A stretch of DNA of 11,963 nucleotides, from assembly GCA_937899935.1 (NCBI GenBank), contig CALCOW010000533.1, positions 1-11,963 on the forward strand, written 5' to 3'. The notes below the pieces were generated by a model. The model had not been told where the DNA came from, ran no database searches, and worked only from the letters and a program-made list of their open reading frames with translations. Positions 1 through 7,942 of the stretch are shown one piece after another (the stretch's first letter is position 1; each line of letters starts with the position of its first letter). The position numbers and the translations under genes are program-made. The stretch is from an uncultured Phycisphaerae bacterium. GTDB taxonomy: Bacteria > Planctomycetota > Phycisphaerae > Phycisphaerales > SM1A02.

Positions 1-615
1 TTCAGAGGCTGGTGGCTCCTGTGAGGTAGCCTGAACCGGGGCGGCTACCACAGGCGGTTGCCTTGTTTCAGCGGCCATGACATCAGCCTTGGTGATGCGG
101 CCCGAAGGGCCAGTGCCATGGACATCAGTCAGTGAAACGCCGGCGGCCTCTGCAACTTTGCGTGCTAAAGGCGTGGGCACCGGATCACTGCGCCGAGCGA
201 AGGTTGCTTCAGCGACAGGTGTAGTTGCAGCAGGTGCAGGTGCAGGTGCAGGTGCAGCAGGTGCAGGTGCAGTTGCGGCAGGTGCTTGTGAGGTCGCTTG
301 CTCAACAACGGCGGCGGGCTGTGACGTTGGTGCAGCTGCTGGTGGCGTGTCCTCTGGCGGTGGTGTTGCCGAGGGCTGGGCCGATTCATCAATCGATCCA
401 ATCACATCACCAACCTTCATCTCCTCGCCTTCTTGGACCGTAATGGCGAGTTGGCCATTGGTCGCAGCAGGGAGTTCCTGCGTCACCTTATCTGACTCTA
501 TTTCAACGAGCATTTCATCCTGTTGGACGAACGACCCATTTTCTTTTAGCCATCGCCCAACGGTGACTTCAACTATTGACTCGCCAAGACTTGGAATGAC
601 AATGTTGGTGGCCAT
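1..615 (-). CDS. sucB: Dihydrolipoamide succinyltransferase (E2 of 2-oxoglutarate dehydrogenase), N-terminal 205 residues, cut by window edge
   Basis: E2 moves the succinyl group from the E1 active site to CoA on a swinging lipoyl arm, in the cytoplasmic 2-oxoglutarate dehydrogenase complex of the TCA cycle. The frame runs open from an ATG at 615 to the window edge. Residues 1-77 form a lipoyl domain, opening with NIVIPSLGES and carrying the lipoyl lysine as K43 in EIESDKVTQEL. Residues 78-145 are an Ala/Pro/Thr/Gln-rich flexible linker. Residues 147-182 match the peripheral subunit-binding domain (PTPLARKVAEAAGV, then GTGPSGRITKADV). The catalytic acyltransferase domain would lie beyond position 1. 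The DKV lipoyl motif and the sucA gene 69 bases upstream favour the succinyl- over the acetyltransferase. No clear ribosome binding site precedes the ATG. The 69-base gap holds three GATCA/TGATC copies that could form short competing hairpins; no terminator is seen, so co-transcription with sucA is likely. Confidence 0.93.
   Translation of the reverse strand, partial: MATNIVIPSLGESIVEVTVGRWLKENGSFVQQDEMLVEIESDKVTQELPAATNGQLAITVQEGEEMKVGDVIGSIDESAQPSATPPPEDTPPAAAPTSQPAAVVEQATSQAPAATAPAPAAPAPAPAPAATTPVAEATFARRSDPVPTPLARKVAEAAGVSLTDVHGTGPSGRITKADVMAAETRQPPVVAAPVQATSQEPPASE
227..284. repeat. Degenerate GCAGGT hexamer tandem repeat inside the sucB linker
   Basis: On the plus strand the hexamer GCAGGT recurs with short GCA interruptions. 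Read on the coding minus strand it gives alternating Ala-Pro codons (GCA CCT), the flexible linker between the lipoyl and subunit-binding domains. All units are multiples of three, so copy-number change would alter linker length without breaking the frame. Repeats of this type are common in E2 linkers. Confidence 0.8.
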
Positions 616-684
616 AAGTGATTACCCGGATTAAGAACTTAGTTGATCAAGCGAAACGATCATTGTAACTGATCTGGTGGTTCA

Positions 685-3600
685 CTAGCGTCGCTTCGTC
701 GATCGGCTGGTTGTCTTCTTGCGTGCTCTGGTGGTCGTCTTGTTCGAACCACTCGTTTTCTTCTTCTTTGTCTTCTTAGAGCCGTTGGAGCCGGATTTTT
801 GGGAACTCGAATTGCTCCACTTGAAGCTGGGGGCTTTCTGTCGGCGTGAATCGATGATCAGATGATACGGATCATCATCACCAAACCGGGCCGTTTGGGG
901 CTTTCTATCGGCTTTGGCTACGCCGACCGCGGCGGTCTTGATGCGCTGCTGCCCAGCCCTATGCATTTTGTTTGACCCTTCCGCAGGTGAAGCATTGGCT
1001 TCGCGTCCAATGTAGTCAAGCATGATCCCATAGCGATGCCGGAAGGCGTCTTGAATGAACTGCCAGGCGCCCATGTTGCGAGGCTCTTCTTGCACCCAGA
1101 TGATCTCTTCTGCATTGCTGTACTTATTGAGAATGGTTTCAAAATCGGGGTCATGCACTGGGTACAGCTGTTCGACTCTTACGATGGCAATATCGTCAGC
1201 TTCAGCTTTGCTCATCTGGTCAATGAGGTCGTAGTAGACTTTGCCAGAGCAGAACAGAAGACGCTTGATACGTTGAGGATCTTTCGTGAATGGACAGTCG
1301 ATGACCCGTTGGAATGTGGCTTCAGTGAAATCGGTCACACGACTCGTCGCAAGTGGGTTTCGTAGCAAACTCTTTGGGGTCATGACCACCAATGGTTTCC
1401 TGAACGTTCTTTCCATCTGTCGTTGTAACAAGTGAAAAATTTGAGCTGGCGTCGTTGGGTTGCACACCATTTGATTATTGTGCGCACAGAGCGTGAGATA
1501 ACGTTCAAGACGCGCTGAAGAATGCTCGGGGCCCATTCCTTCGTAGCCGTGCGGCAAGAAAAGTGTGAGTCCAGAAGAGCGTTTCCACTTAATTTCAGCA
1601 GATGCAACAAACTGGTCAGGTAGTACTTGGGCGCTATTAGCAAAGTCGCCAAATTGCGCTTCCCATATTACGAGCATGCGGGGATCACCCAAAGAGTAGC
1701 CATACTCAAAGCCAACGCACGCGGCTTCTGAGAGTGGACTGTTATGCAAGCAAATTTTGGCCTGATTCTCAGCGATGTGGTCAAGTGGTATGTATGGCTC
1801 ATTGGTGTTTTGATCAAAGAGCACGGCATGACGATGACTAAAAGTGCCTCGTTCGGAATCTTGCCCCGTCAAACGGACGGCGTGGCCATGTAATAACAAA
1901 AGGCCATAGCTCAGCATTTCACCAAGACCCCAGTCGATCGGCTCGTCTTGCGCAATTGCTTGGCCTCGATAGTTCAGTAAGCGTTTGAGCTTGCGATGTG
2001 GCGTGAAACCCTCAGGAACCGTGCTCAGCGCCTTTGCAATCAAGTCAAGTTCATCACGAGTTGCAGTGGTCTTAACAGGATCTTCTGTGTACTCCTGGCT
2101 CAACCCTCTCCAGACATTGCGGAACGCCTGCACGGGTGATGGTACTGGTTTGGTTTTGATCACTTGTTGAGAGGCATCTAAAGCCGTTTGGATTTCCTGA
2201 TCCATTGACTCAAGTTCAGCTTGAGAAATGGCCTCTTGGTCAAGAAGGTATTGCTCATATTGCTTGAGTACCGTTGGGTGTTTGCCAATCGCCTCATAGA
2301 AAGCTGGTTGGGTAAACGTTGGTTCATCTGATTCGTTGTGACCATGACGGCGATAACCCCAGAGATCAATGACGACATCACGATTGAAGGTTTGTCGATA
2401 TTCCAGAGCGAGTAATGCTACAAAGGCACATGCTTCAGGATCATCGCCATTGACATGAAAAATTGGTGCGTCAATTGTCTTGGCAAGATCAGTGCAGTAG
2501 TGACCACTGAAGCCATCATGTGGATTCGTGGTAAACCCAATCTGGTTATTGACCACGACGTGAATGGTGCCGCCAACGGTGTACCCATCAAGCTGAGAGA
2601 GGTTCAACATTTCGGCCACGATGCCTTGTCCTGGGAATGAGGCATCACCGTGTATCAGGAGTGGCACACACTTTGATCGTGTCTCGTCACTACGCAGTCT
2701 TTGCTTGGCCCGAGCGCGGCCTAGCACGACCGAGTGGCCAAACTCGAGGTGACTTGGATTCGAAGCCAGCGTCAGGTGAATTGGATGGCCACCAATGGTT
2801 TCAAAGTCGGCGCTGTAGCCACGGTGATATTTGACGTCACCGCCGCCTTCGACAAAGTCTTCAAGAAGTGACTCTTCAAACTCTGTAAAAAGCTCGCCGT
2901 ATGTTTTATGAAGCACATTAACCAGCACATTGAGACGACCGCGATGAGCCATGCCTAGGGAAAGCTCTTCGACACCTCCGGCGGCGCCAGTTTCAACAAT
3001 CTCATTGAGCATTGGTATCAGTGACTCACAACCTTCAAGACCAAAACGCTTTTGGCCTACGTAACGCGTATGCAAGAAGGATTCGAGATTTGTTGCCTTG
3101 TTGAGGTTCCGTAGCATGCGAAGGCGTTGCTCAGTGGGAAACGTTGGCCGGCCACCAACCGCCTCAAGACGTTCTTGTACCCAGCGACGCTGTTCAATGT
3201 CCTGGATATGCATATATTCTGCACCAATGTGCCCGCAGTAGGTACGCGTTAGCAGGTCAACGATGTCGCGAAGCGGTGTTGGATCGGGTAGTGGTAAACC
3301 TTGTGCGTTGAACTTCTGATCAAGATAAGCGTCAGAGAGACCAACACTCTCTAATGAGAGTCCCTCAGTGTTGCGAGCACGCAAGCCAAGTGGATCAAGA
3401 TCCGCTGCGCGGTGGCCGAGTGTTCGAAAACGATGGACTAACCCAAAGACACGATTTTGCGCCCACAGATGTTGAGCGACTTCATCGTCGGGTATGGATG
3501 GTCCTGGCAGACTCGTGGAATCGCTACTGGTGCCGCCGGTGTCTTGTTCATCTGTTTCAGCGAGACGCGTGCCAAGGTCAAACCCCTCAAAGAAGCGCTG

Positions 3601-3762
3601 CCAAGGTGTTTCCACCGAAGCTGGATCAACAGCCCAGCGGTGGTACATGGCATCCAGGTACTCTGCATTCCACCCGTTGATAGAGCGATCAAGCGGTGCT
3701 GATGTTTCTGGTGAATCTGGTGTGTCTGGAGTCTGGTCCACGGTGTCTTTTGGTTTACTCAA
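685..3762 (-). CDS. sucA: 2-oxoglutarate dehydrogenase E1 component (thiamine-diphosphate decarboxylase)
   Basis: E1 decarboxylates 2-oxoglutarate with thiamine diphosphate and succinylates the lipoyl arm of E2 in the TCA cycle. The 1025-residue product is longer than the ~930 typical of enterobacterial SucA. Residues 27-64 match the family's N-terminal E2-binding segment (WNAEYLDAMYHRW, then WQRFFEGF). The cofactor and active-site regions include MAHRGRLNVL (271-280), HGDASFPGQG (371-380), VVNNQIGFTT (403-412), GHNESDEP (474-481), FSHRHAVLFDQ (641-651), LSEAACVGFEYGYS with the conserved Glu at 679, and EEPRNMGAW (892-900). Residues 976-1025 form an unusual tail with 18 Lys/Arg and no acidic residue, rich in Ser, Thr and Asn. 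The start is TTG at 3762; an in-frame TGA nine codons upstream limits extension, and a GTG at codon 8 is an alternative. No good Shine-Dalgarno site is seen. sucB follows after 69 bases, the usual sucA-sucB order. Confidence 0.97.
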   Translation of the reverse strand: MSKPKDTVDQTPDTPDSPETSAPLDRSINGWNAEYLDAMYHRWAVDPASVETPWQRFFEGFDLGTRLAETDEQDTGGTSSDSTSLPGPSIPDDEVAQHLWAQNRVFGLVHRFRTLGHRAADLDPLGLRARNTEGLSLESVGLSDAYLDQKFNAQGLPLPDPTPLRDIVDLLTRTYCGHIGAEYMHIQDIEQRRWVQERLEAVGGRPTFPTEQRLRMLRNLNKATNLESFLHTRYVGQKRFGLEGCESLIPMLNEIVETGAAGGVEELSLGMAHRGRLNVLVNVLHKTYGELFTEFEESLLEDFVEGGGDVKYHRGYSADFETIGGHPIHLTLASNPSHLEFGHSVVLGRARAKQRLRSDETRSKCVPLLIHGDASFPGQGIVAEMLNLSQLDGYTVGGTIHVVVNNQIGFTTNPHDGFSGHYCTDLAKTIDAPIFHVNGDDPEACAFVALLALEYRQTFNRDVVIDLWGYRRHGHNESDEPTFTQPAFYEAIGKHPTVLKQYEQYLLDQEAISQAELESMDQEIQTALDASQQVIKTKPVPSPVQAFRNVWRGLSQEYTEDPVKTTATRDELDLIAKALSTVPEGFTPHRKLKRLLNYRGQAIAQDEPIDWGLGEMLSYGLLLLHGHAVRLTGQDSERGTFSHRHAVLFDQNTNEPYIPLDHIAENQAKICLHNSPLSEAACVGFEYGYSLGDPRMLVIWEAQFGDFANSAQVLPDQFVASAEIKWKRSSGLTLFLPHGYEGMGPEHSSARLERYLTLCAHNNQMVCNPTTPAQIFHLLQRQMERTFRKPLVVMTPKSLLRNPLATSRVTDFTEATFQRVIDCPFTKDPQRIKRLLFCSGKVYYDLIDQMSKAEADDIAIVRVEQLYPVHDPDFETILNKYSNAEEIIWVQEEPRNMGAWQFIQDAFRHRYGIMLDYIGREANASPAEGSNKMHRAGQQRIKTAAVGVAKADRKPQTARFGDDDPYHLIIDSRRQKAPSFKWSNSSSQKSGSNGSKKTKKKKTSGSNKTTTRARKKTTSRSTKRR

Positions 3763-3958
3763 GAGGTCGGCGGTCAGTTTGAATCAAGAGGACCTGCGAA
3801 AAGACGAGATCCGAAAGCTCTCGCAATGAAGGCGTGCATTGTACCCATTCGAGCGGCGAGGTGACTGCTCTGATACGTGTTGTATTGATCTTGCCAGAGG
3901 ATGAATCAGGCCATTATTACCTTCGCCTTGGCCTGGGGCTCATTGGCGTTCGCACTGG
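3763..3958. other. Non-coding gap between priA end and sucA start
   Basis: No convincing gene or strong terminator is visible in these 196 bases. Both flanking genes are on the minus strand, so this should hold the sucA promoter. The best candidate is a minus-strand TACAAT (plus positions 3838-3843), which matches five of six bases of a sigma-70 -10 box about 75 bases upstream of the sucA start. I see no good -35 partner at normal spacing, so it is only a guess. Confidence 0.35.
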
Positions 3959-6328
3959 TTAGAGCAAAATGACCGGATCGACGTCGATGGCAACCTGATT
4001 GTTCGCATTCAAGATGCCGCGACCTCGCGCTGCTGCAAGGACCTGCTGGAGGGCAACAGGCGTGTCGGCAATCAGTTCAATCTGCTCACGGAAATACCCG
4101 GAGATGCGTGCAATAGGGGCAGGGGCAGGGCCCAGCAAACGCACTTGGGTTGAACAGAGAGGGACGAGGTTCGCCGCAAGAGCAGCGGCTGCTGCCGTGG
4201 CATTGGCCAGTTCACGATCGCGACAGACAATCCGCGCCAGGCGCGTAATCGGTGGCAGCCCAACCTCATCGCGGCCACCAAGTTCCAGTTCAGCGAACTG
4301 TTCATACTTGTGCTCCGCCGCCAAAATGATTGCTGGTGCCGTGGGATTGAAGGTCTGCACAATCGCCGTGGCCGAATGGACCGGCTGCTTAATGTCGAAT
4401 TGATCTCCCTTTGTTGCACTGGCATCAGCCGCTCGTCCGCACCGACCAACAACCTGGCTGACCAGTTGGAAGGTTCGTTCAGATGCCCGAAAATCCGGCA
4501 GTGACAGGGCTGTATCTGCATTGATCACGCCAACCAGTTTTACCCCAGGGTAGTCAAGACCCTTGGCGATCATCTGGGTACCGAGGAGCACACGAATCTC
4601 CCCCGAGCCACGTCGGTCTAAGACTGAGTTAATCGCCCCTGTGCGACCCATCGTGTCTGAATCGACACGGGTCAAGCTGTGTTCATTGTCGAGTTCTGGA
4701 AATCGTCTTCGCAGTGCTTCTTCGACGCGCTGTGTACCGAGCCCTAGCGTAGCGACTCTCTGACTGCATTGAGGACATGATTTTGGCAGTCGTTGTTGGG
4801 TGAGGCAGTGGTGGCAGCGAACGTAACCTGCCTTGGCAGTGGGTACATTGCGATGGTAGACCATTGTTACGTCACAATGATCACACTGCATGACCCAATC
4901 ACATTGTTGTGTCGCACACATAATGTAGTTGGCATAGCCTCGACGATTAAGCAACAGCAGAATTTGCCCGCCTTCGGCGAGCGTCTGTTCAATACCGGTC
5001 ACCAGAATCGGACTGAGCAGACTTGGGGCCACGCCGCCACTCTGGGAAGGTTGTTTTGGGCTTTTTGTGAGATCAACGATATGCACCTGAGGTAGACGCA
5101 TGCCAGGAACGCGATCGGGCATTCGGTGCAACTGATAGATGCCTCGCTTTGCGTTGTGCCAGCTCTCCATCGAAGGTGTGGCGCTGCCCAGCAACACGGG
5201 GCACCCGGCTAACTGTGCGCGTCGGATCGCCACATCGCGGCCGTGATAGCGTGGCATTTGATCTTGCTTATAAGAACCATCATGTTCCTCGTCGACGATG
5301 ATGATGCCAAGTTGATCTGCCGGCAGAGGAGCAAAGACCGCTGAGCGAGCCCCGATCACAATGCGGGCTTGTCCAGAGGAAACCTGTGACCACTGTTGGT
5401 GGCGCTGGGCAGCGGTCAGTTGAGAGTGCAATATAGCCACATGCTGTTCGGGGAATCGACTGATCAGTCGACTGGCTGTTTGCGGTGTAAGAGAAATCTC
5501 AGGGACGAGCAAAATGGCGGTGCGATCGGACGCCAGCACCGTTTCGATTAGTCGTATATAGACCTCGGTTTTTCCTGAGGCCGTAACACCATGTAATAAG
5601 TGTGCGCTAAAGCCTTGAGAGAGCACCGGTGTCATCGCAGCAATGACGTTGCTTTGTTGTTTGGTTAATGAGGGCGCCATTGCTTCGACCTGCGTCGATC
5701 GCTGCCATGTCGCCTGTATGGTATTGGTCTCGGTTTTCTTTAGTATCTGCTTTTCAATAAGTCGTTTGATTGGACCAGTCGTACCCAGATCACATAAGCC
5801 TTTGAGGCGTTGCATTTCGACGGGTCGCTCGTCTGGTGGAAGCTCGTGTATGGTGGCAACCACGTGGGCTTGCTTGGGTGGCAGTCGTGGCGGTATCGCG
5901 ATGCTCTCATCTCGATCAACGAGGGTGATACGTTGCTGTCCAGCCTGCTTTTTAACGGCTGCGGGCAACATGGCAGCAAGCGTCATTCCAATAGGTGTGA
6001 CGTAGTAGTTACTAATCCACCTGGCCAGTTCAATGAGTTCCAGAGGAAGCGAGCTTGATGCTTGATTAGCTTCCAAAATCAGCTTGATCAATTCAGGATC
6101 TTGTGGTGCGTTAGGTAGATCAGTCAGCTTCGTACAAAGATCGACGATATATCCAGGGGTTGGCGTATTCCCGGTACCCAGTGGCACCACCACTCGTCGG
6201 CCAGGCAAGAGGCCCTCAAGTTCTTTTGGAATGGCATAGGTCAGCCCGTGGGGATAACGATCAACGCTTCGCTCAACAGCGACGTGTGCGTAGGCAATTG
6301 GCTGAGCCTGGGGAAAAAGGTGAGACAT
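3959..6328 (-). CDS. priA: Primosomal protein N' (PriA replication-restart 3'-5' DNA helicase)
   Basis: PriA recognises stalled or collapsed replication forks and reloads the replicative helicase. The product has an N-terminal DNA-binding region with ERSVDRYPHGLTYAIP, then a superfamily 2 helicase core: Walker A GVTASGKTEVY (251-261), DEEHD box (350-354), LGSATPS (384-390), GTQMIAKGLDYPGVKLVGVINAD (587 onward, in two parts) and QVVGRCGRA (629-637), numbered from the upstream TTG. Eight zinc-binding cysteines lie at 475, 480, 486, 489, 509, 512, 522 and 525; the first pair is CX4C where E. coli PriA has CX2C, and the central spacing is 19 rather than about 14. A C-terminal domain follows, ending VDPVILL. 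I chose ATG at 6328 (789 residues); an in-frame TTG at 6340 adds four residues. Neither start has a good ribosome binding site. It is divergent from carA, and no primosome partner gene is nearby. Confidence 0.96.
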   Translation of the reverse strand: MSHLFPQAQPIAYAHVAVERSVDRYPHGLTYAIPKELEGLLPGRRVVVPLGTGNTPTPGYIVDLCTKLTDLPNAPQDPELIKLILEANQASSSLPLELIELARWISNYYVTPIGMTLAAMLPAAVKKQAGQQRITLVDRDESIAIPPRLPPKQAHVVATIHELPPDERPVEMQRLKGLCDLGTTGPIKRLIEKQILKKTETNTIQATWQRSTQVEAMAPSLTKQQSNVIAAMTPVLSQGFSAHLLHGVTASGKTEVYIRLIETVLASDRTAILLVPEISLTPQTASRLISRFPEQHVAILHSQLTAAQRHQQWSQVSSGQARIVIGARSAVFAPLPADQLGIIIVDEEHDGSYKQDQMPRYHGRDVAIRRAQLAGCPVLLGSATPSMESWHNAKRGIYQLHRMPDRVPGMRLPQVHIVDLTKSPKQPSQSGGVAPSLLSPILVTGIEQTLAEGGQILLLLNRRGYANYIMCATQQCDWVMQCDHCDVTMVYHRNVPTAKAGYVRCHHCLTQQRLPKSCPQCSQRVATLGLGTQRVEEALRRRFPELDNEHSLTRVDSDTMGRTGAINSVLDRRGSGEIRVLLGTQMIAKGLDYPGVKLVGVINADTALSLPDFRASERTFQLVSQVVGRCGRAADASATKGDQFDIKQPVHSATAIVQTFNPTAPAIILAAEHKYEQFAELELGGRDEVGLPPITRLARIVCRDRELANATAAAAALAANLVPLCSTQVRLLGPAPAPIARISGYFREQIELIADTPVALQQVLAAARGRGILNANNQVAIDVDPVILL

Positions 6329-6340
6329 CGCAACAGTCAA

Positions 6341-6414
6341 TAGTACTGATGTGTACGAGTGTATTGTTTGCTGGCAACCAAGTCGGTCAGCCTCTACACT
6401 TCCTGGGGCAGACT
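6341..6414. promoter_or_regulatory. Divergent priA/carA intergenic region, presumed promoters
   Basis: These 74 bases separate two divergent start sites, so both promoters should lie here or just inside priA. The nearest motif is a minus-strand TTGCCA followed 16 bases later by TACACA, a weak sigma-70-like pair for priA. On the plus strand I found no pair with sensible spacing for carA. There is no PyrR-type leader or attenuator that I can recognise. The call rests on gene arrangement rather than motif strength. Confidence 0.35.
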
Positions 6415-7575
6415 ATGAAAACACCACCAGGAATAGACTTGACGGCTCGTTTGGCGCTCGAAGATGGAACGATCTTTCGGGGCCAGGCTTTGGCTGCTGC
6501 CAGTCATCCAGGGACTTGGTTTGGAGAAGTTGTATTCAACACAGCTTTAACCGGGTATCAGGAGGCCATTTCAGATCCTAGCTATGCGGGTCAGATCTTG
6601 GTGATGACCGCAACTCAGATTGGCAATTATGGGGTCGCGGCCGAGGATGTGGAGTCTGGTGGGCCGCGTGTCGCTGGTTTTGTCATGCGTCAGGTGGCTC
6701 GCCGCTGGTCCAACTGCCGCGCCGAGCAGTCATTAGAACAATGGTTGGGCTCAACTTCGGAGAACCAAGCAGCAGTGCCAGCTATTAGCGGGATCGATAC
6801 CCGAGCCCTTGTTCGGCGGTTGCGTATGCAAGGTGTGATGCGTGGGGCGATCTGTAGCGATCCAAATACGTCGGATGAGGCCCTGATTAAAGCAATTCGG
6901 GCCACTGATCCTATGCAAGGTCGAAATCTTGTTGATGAGGTTGCTCCGACAGCCACTGGGGCCTGGAATGAGACGTTGGGGCAGTGGGGTCCTGGCGAAA
7001 CCGCATCGGGTTCCCGACAATTTCGCGTTGTGGCCCTCGATTGTGGAGCTAAGCGCAATATATATAGGAACTTATGTGATATGGGCTGTACTGTAGAGGC
7101 AGTGACAGCCGGCGCCCTTGCCTCTCGCCTTGAGGATTTGATTCAACAAGGTGATGTTGATGGTTTGATGGTCTCCAATGGGCCTGGAGATCCCGCCGCA
7201 GTGACTGATGGCATTGAGGCACTGAGGGCTGTCGCAGGCCGAATACCCACTTTTGGTATCTGCTTGGGACACCAACTGCTGGCATTGGCTCTTGGGGCCA
7301 CCACATACAAGCTCAAATTTGGGCATCGAGGGGCGAATCAACCGGTTCGGAATTTACTTACCGGAAGAGTCGAGATTACCAGCCAAAATCATGGTTTTTG
7401 CGTTGATGAAGGCTCTTTAAAGGCGGTTGGCCTTGAGGTCACTCATCGCCATCTAAACGATGATACGGTAGCTGGCTTTAGGCACCCTGACCAATCTTTA
7501 GCGTTCAATACCACCCTGAGGCCTCGCCAGGGCCACATGATGCTCAAGACCTCTTCCGCTGCTTTAGAAGCATGA
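6415..7575 (+). CDS. carA: Carbamoyl-phosphate synthase small (glutaminase) subunit, apparently frameshifted near the 3' end
   Basis: CarA hydrolyses glutamine and passes ammonia to CarB for carbamoyl phosphate, the precursor of pyrimidines and arginine. Residues 1-150 are the CPSase small-chain domain (LEDGTIFRG, VVFNTALTGYQE, SDPSYAGQI, ISGIDTRALVRRLR). The class I glutamine amidotransferase domain starts near 203 (VVALDCGAKRNI) with VSNGPGDP at 253-260 and the nucleophile C283 in FGICLGHQ. FGHRGANQPV and SQNHGF are also present. After residue 361 the frame reads a non-homologous tail ending at 7575 (386 residues). The expected His-Pro-Glu block is missing from this frame but present in the -1 frame (7500-7640). 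Restoring one T in the TTT at 7497-7499 gives a 408-residue protein. The ATG at 6415 is chosen because family homology begins just after it; longer upstream reading runs antisense through priA. No clear Shine-Dalgarno site is present and carB is not in the window. Confidence 0.93.
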   Translation: MKTPPGIDLTARLALEDGTIFRGQALAAASHPGTWFGEVVFNTALTGYQEAISDPSYAGQILVMTATQIGNYGVAAEDVESGGPRVAGFVMRQVARRWSNCRAEQSLEQWLGSTSENQAAVPAISGIDTRALVRRLRMQGVMRGAICSDPNTSDEALIKAIRATDPMQGRNLVDEVAPTATGAWNETLGQWGPGETASGSRQFRVVALDCGAKRNIYRNLCDMGCTVEAVTAGALASRLEDLIQQGDVDGLMVSNGPGDPAAVTDGIEALRAVAGRIPTFGICLGHQLLALALGATTYKLKFGHRGANQPVRNLLTGRVEITSQNHGFCVDEGSLKAVGLEVTHRHLNDDTVAGFRHPDQSLAFNTTLRPRQGHMMLKTSSAALEA

Positions 7576-7640
7576 TGCAAGATCCACGGCCGCTCGATGC
7601 CCAGATGCTTTTGGATGCTTCAGTGACGGTCACAGCGTGA
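7500..7640 (+). pseudogene. carA: Displaced carA C-terminus in the -1 frame, carrying the catalytic His and Glu
   Basis: Read in the -1 frame relative to the carA start, 7500-7637 encodes 46 residues beginning SVQYHPEASPGPHDAQDLF and stopping at TGA 7638-7640. QYHPEASPGPHD is the near-invariant C-terminal block of CarA, providing the His (7512-7514) and Glu (7518-7520) of the Cys-His-Glu triad. The join is abrupt: the main frame is CarA-like up to HPDQS, and homology resumes here without overlap, as expected from loss of one base around 7497-7499. The last ~22 residues are a poorly conserved extension. A sequencing or assembly indel, a true inactivating mutation, or recoding are all possible; the local bases do not form a standard slippery heptamer. 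Confidence 0.88.
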
Positions 7641-7861
7641 TGGTCCCAAGTGGCGTTTTCATGCCTTGCGAGTGATTACCGGGCGAAGTACGCTACCTTG
7701 CTGAAACGAGGATAGCTCGGTGGTGGAGCCGCCTGCTTGTGGGCCGGGGCAAGAGGTTCCGAGTGTGCTTTTGAGGCACTCATCCATCTTTAAGTCTGTC
7801 TTCATGCGGCGTTGGTTGCTGTGTTTCCAGGTTGGAGATGTGGATCAGCGCACCAATATCG

Positions 7862-7885
7862 GATAACCACCTCAATGTGGTTGTC
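7862..7885 (+). repeat. Nine-base-pair hairpin in the secretin leader
   Basis: GATAACCAC (7862-7870) pairs with GTGGTTGTC (7877-7885) around the six-base loop CTCAAT. Eight pairs are Watson-Crick and one is a G-T wobble. It lies 57 bases upstream of the secretin ATG and has no T-run, so it is not an intrinsic terminator. It could be a leader stem that affects mRNA stability, an operator dyad, or chance. Confidence 0.5.
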
Positions 7886-7931
7886 TAGCAGTCGACCAGC
7901 GTGGTGAGCGAATGCTGACCAGCTTTGGTTT

Positions 7932-7936
7932 GGGAG
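7932..7936 (+). promoter_or_regulatory. Ribosome binding site of the secretin gene
   Basis: GGGAG lies six bases before the ATG at 7943. It is one of the few good Shine-Dalgarno-like sites in the window and supports this start, which also places a signal peptide at the N-terminus. An overlapping ATG at 7939 is out of frame and gives only a short peptide. Confidence 0.7.
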
Positions 7937-7942
7937 TGATGT

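Larger units (their letters stand above)
7641..7942. other. 302-base non-coding stretch before the secretin gene
   Basis: No ORF of believable length or family was found on either strand. The stretch should hold the carA 3' end, the secretin promoter and a leader. Visible structure is a small imperfect hairpin near 7759-7780 (GAGTG/CACTC) that lacks a T-run, a tRNA D-arm look-alike near 7712-7728 that does not extend to a full cloverleaf, and the stronger hairpin at 7862-7885. No convincing -35/-10 pair was seen. Confidence 0.5.

Noticed and set aside
77..634. Long plus-strand open frame rich in Gly, Ala and Val, opposite sucB.
   Set aside because: It is the antisense reading of the sucB lipoyl domain and Ala-Pro linker. 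The minus strand gives a full lipoyl and subunit-binding domain.
6160..6414. In-frame upstream extension of carA by 85 codons.
   Set aside because: It runs antisense through the start of priA and has no CarA homology. The family match begins just after the ATG at 6415.
7700..7760. tRNA-like segment (TAGCTCGGTGGTGGAGC looks like a D-arm, followed by GCCTGCTT and GGTTCCGAG).
   Set aside because: The anticodon stem does not pair, the T-arm is wrong, and no 3' acceptor strand matches the 5' side. A chance match or an unrecognisable relic.
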